Shown here piece by piece: positions 6,415 to 6,736 of a stretch of DNA of 6,736 bases. Source of the stretch: Thermoprotei archaeon. GTDB taxonomy: Archaea; Thermoproteota; Methanomethylicia; Nezhaarchaeales; WYZ-LMO8. A program made the position numbers and the translations under genes. The stretch is from assembly GCA_003649565.1 (NCBI GenBank), contig QMSF01000050.1, forward strand, positions 1-6,736, in the 5' to 3' direction. The notes under the pieces were generated by a model. It ran no database searches. It worked only from the letters and a program-made list of their open reading frames with translations, and was not told the DNA's origin. The first letter of the stretch is position 1, and every line of letters begins with the position of its first letter.

Positions 6415-6736
6415 ATGAAATATGATATCAACACTTCTCCAATAATCTCAATCTTTATATTAGATTCCAGCTTTATTCATCAATGCAATAAAATAGAGGA
6501 TAAACTATACTTAATGCTATTCACATGTTTAAGTAAGTATGAAGGATGCAGACTATTCTTAACGGCTTGTACCTCAAGAATTAAACAGAATTATCTAAGT
6601 GATAACGATTGGAAAACCTTCTCTGAGAAGATAAAAAGTATACTAAAACTAAACAAGTACATAATACATTACTTTAAAATAGAAGTCATAGGAATACAGG
6701 AATACACTAAGATACGAAGAAAATGTCCCATCCATC
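6415..6736 (+). CDS. Unrecognised protein, N-terminal part (runs off the window)
   Basis: An ATG at 6415 is the first start after an in-frame stop at 6403-6405, and the frame stays open for 107 codons to the window end. In sequence this AT-rich, so long an open frame is unlikely by chance. The gene lies 40 bases after the ATPase stop on the same strand. I do not recognise the family. The product begins with a hydrophobic strand, IISIFILDSSFI (about 8-19), with Asp15 at its end, then a helix, then a second strand RLFLTA, then polar helices rich in K, I and N. Five cysteines are present (22, 36, 44, 50, 104). A strand ending in Asp followed by small residues recalls the first strand of PIN-like nucleases, but the other acidic residues cannot be placed, so I do not claim this. 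There is no clear Shine-Dalgarno; the start may be leaderless or wrong. Base composition is much poorer in GC than the cas genes. Confidence 0.62.
   Translation, partial: MKYDINTSPIISIFILDSSFIHQCNKIEDKLYLMLFTCLSKYEGCRLFLTACTSRIKQNYLSDNDWKTFSEKIKSILKLNKYIIHYFKIEVIGIQEYTKIRRKCPIH

Noticed and set aside
6415..6736. Firm assignment of the last gene as a PIN-domain toxin
   Set aside because: Only the first strand and one aspartate fit. The conserved glutamate after the second strand and the later aspartates cannot be located, and the protein is cut off.
1..6736. CRISPR repeat-spacer array, tRNA genes or insertion sequence ends
   Set aside because: Reading the gaps between genes (all 40 bases or less) and the AT-rich 3' end showed no recurring 24-37 base repeat, no cloverleaf-like sequence and no terminal inverted repeats.

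Overview
The window holds the interference half of a subtype I-A (archaeal, Csa-type) CRISPR-Cas locus, followed by genes of a different character. All genes read rightward. The likely host is a thermophilic member of the Thermoproteota (Crenarchaeota) or a close archaeal lineage. The grounds are the I-A gene set with Cas3 split into separate helicase and HD nuclease genes, G-rich Shine-Dalgarno boxes just before starts, a GTG start, frequent AUA isoleucine and AGA/AGG arginine codons, and U-poor gene ends without hairpin terminators. Genus cannot be read from the sequence.

Layout: 1-226 is the C-terminal end of a gene most likely encoding Cas7 (Csa2), the crRNA backbone subunit. 240-1037 is cas5a, the crRNA 5'-handle subunit. 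1034-2452 overlaps it by 4 bases and encodes a 472-residue protein that by position, size and fold-like pattern is the Cascade large subunit (Cas8a-like), though it is divergent. 2484-4307 is cas3', a DExH superfamily 2 helicase with all main motifs. 4333-5100 is cas3'', the HD nuclease. These five genes are packed with gaps of -4 to 31 bases and look like one transcription unit. Together they would make the Cascade/Cas3 machine: Cas7, Cas5 and Cas8 carry crRNA and find DNA, Cas3' unwinds it and Cas3'' cuts it. Not present here are cas6, the adaptation genes (cas1, cas2, cas4), csa5/cas11, csa3 and any repeat-spacer array; some may lie upstream of base 1.

From 5130 the content changes. 5130-6374 encodes a stand-alone ABC/SMC-type ATPase of 414 residues (AAA_15/AAA_21-like, as seen in OLD, PtuA and AriA-type defence proteins), without a nuclease domain. 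From 6415 an AT-rich open frame runs off the window end, encoding at least 107 residues of a cysteine-containing protein I do not recognise. GC falls stepwise from about 50% in the cas genes to about 27-35% in the last 360 bases. The ATPase plus its unknown downstream partner is the part most likely to be undescribed: it may be an accessory to the I-A system or a separate two-gene defence module lying next to it.
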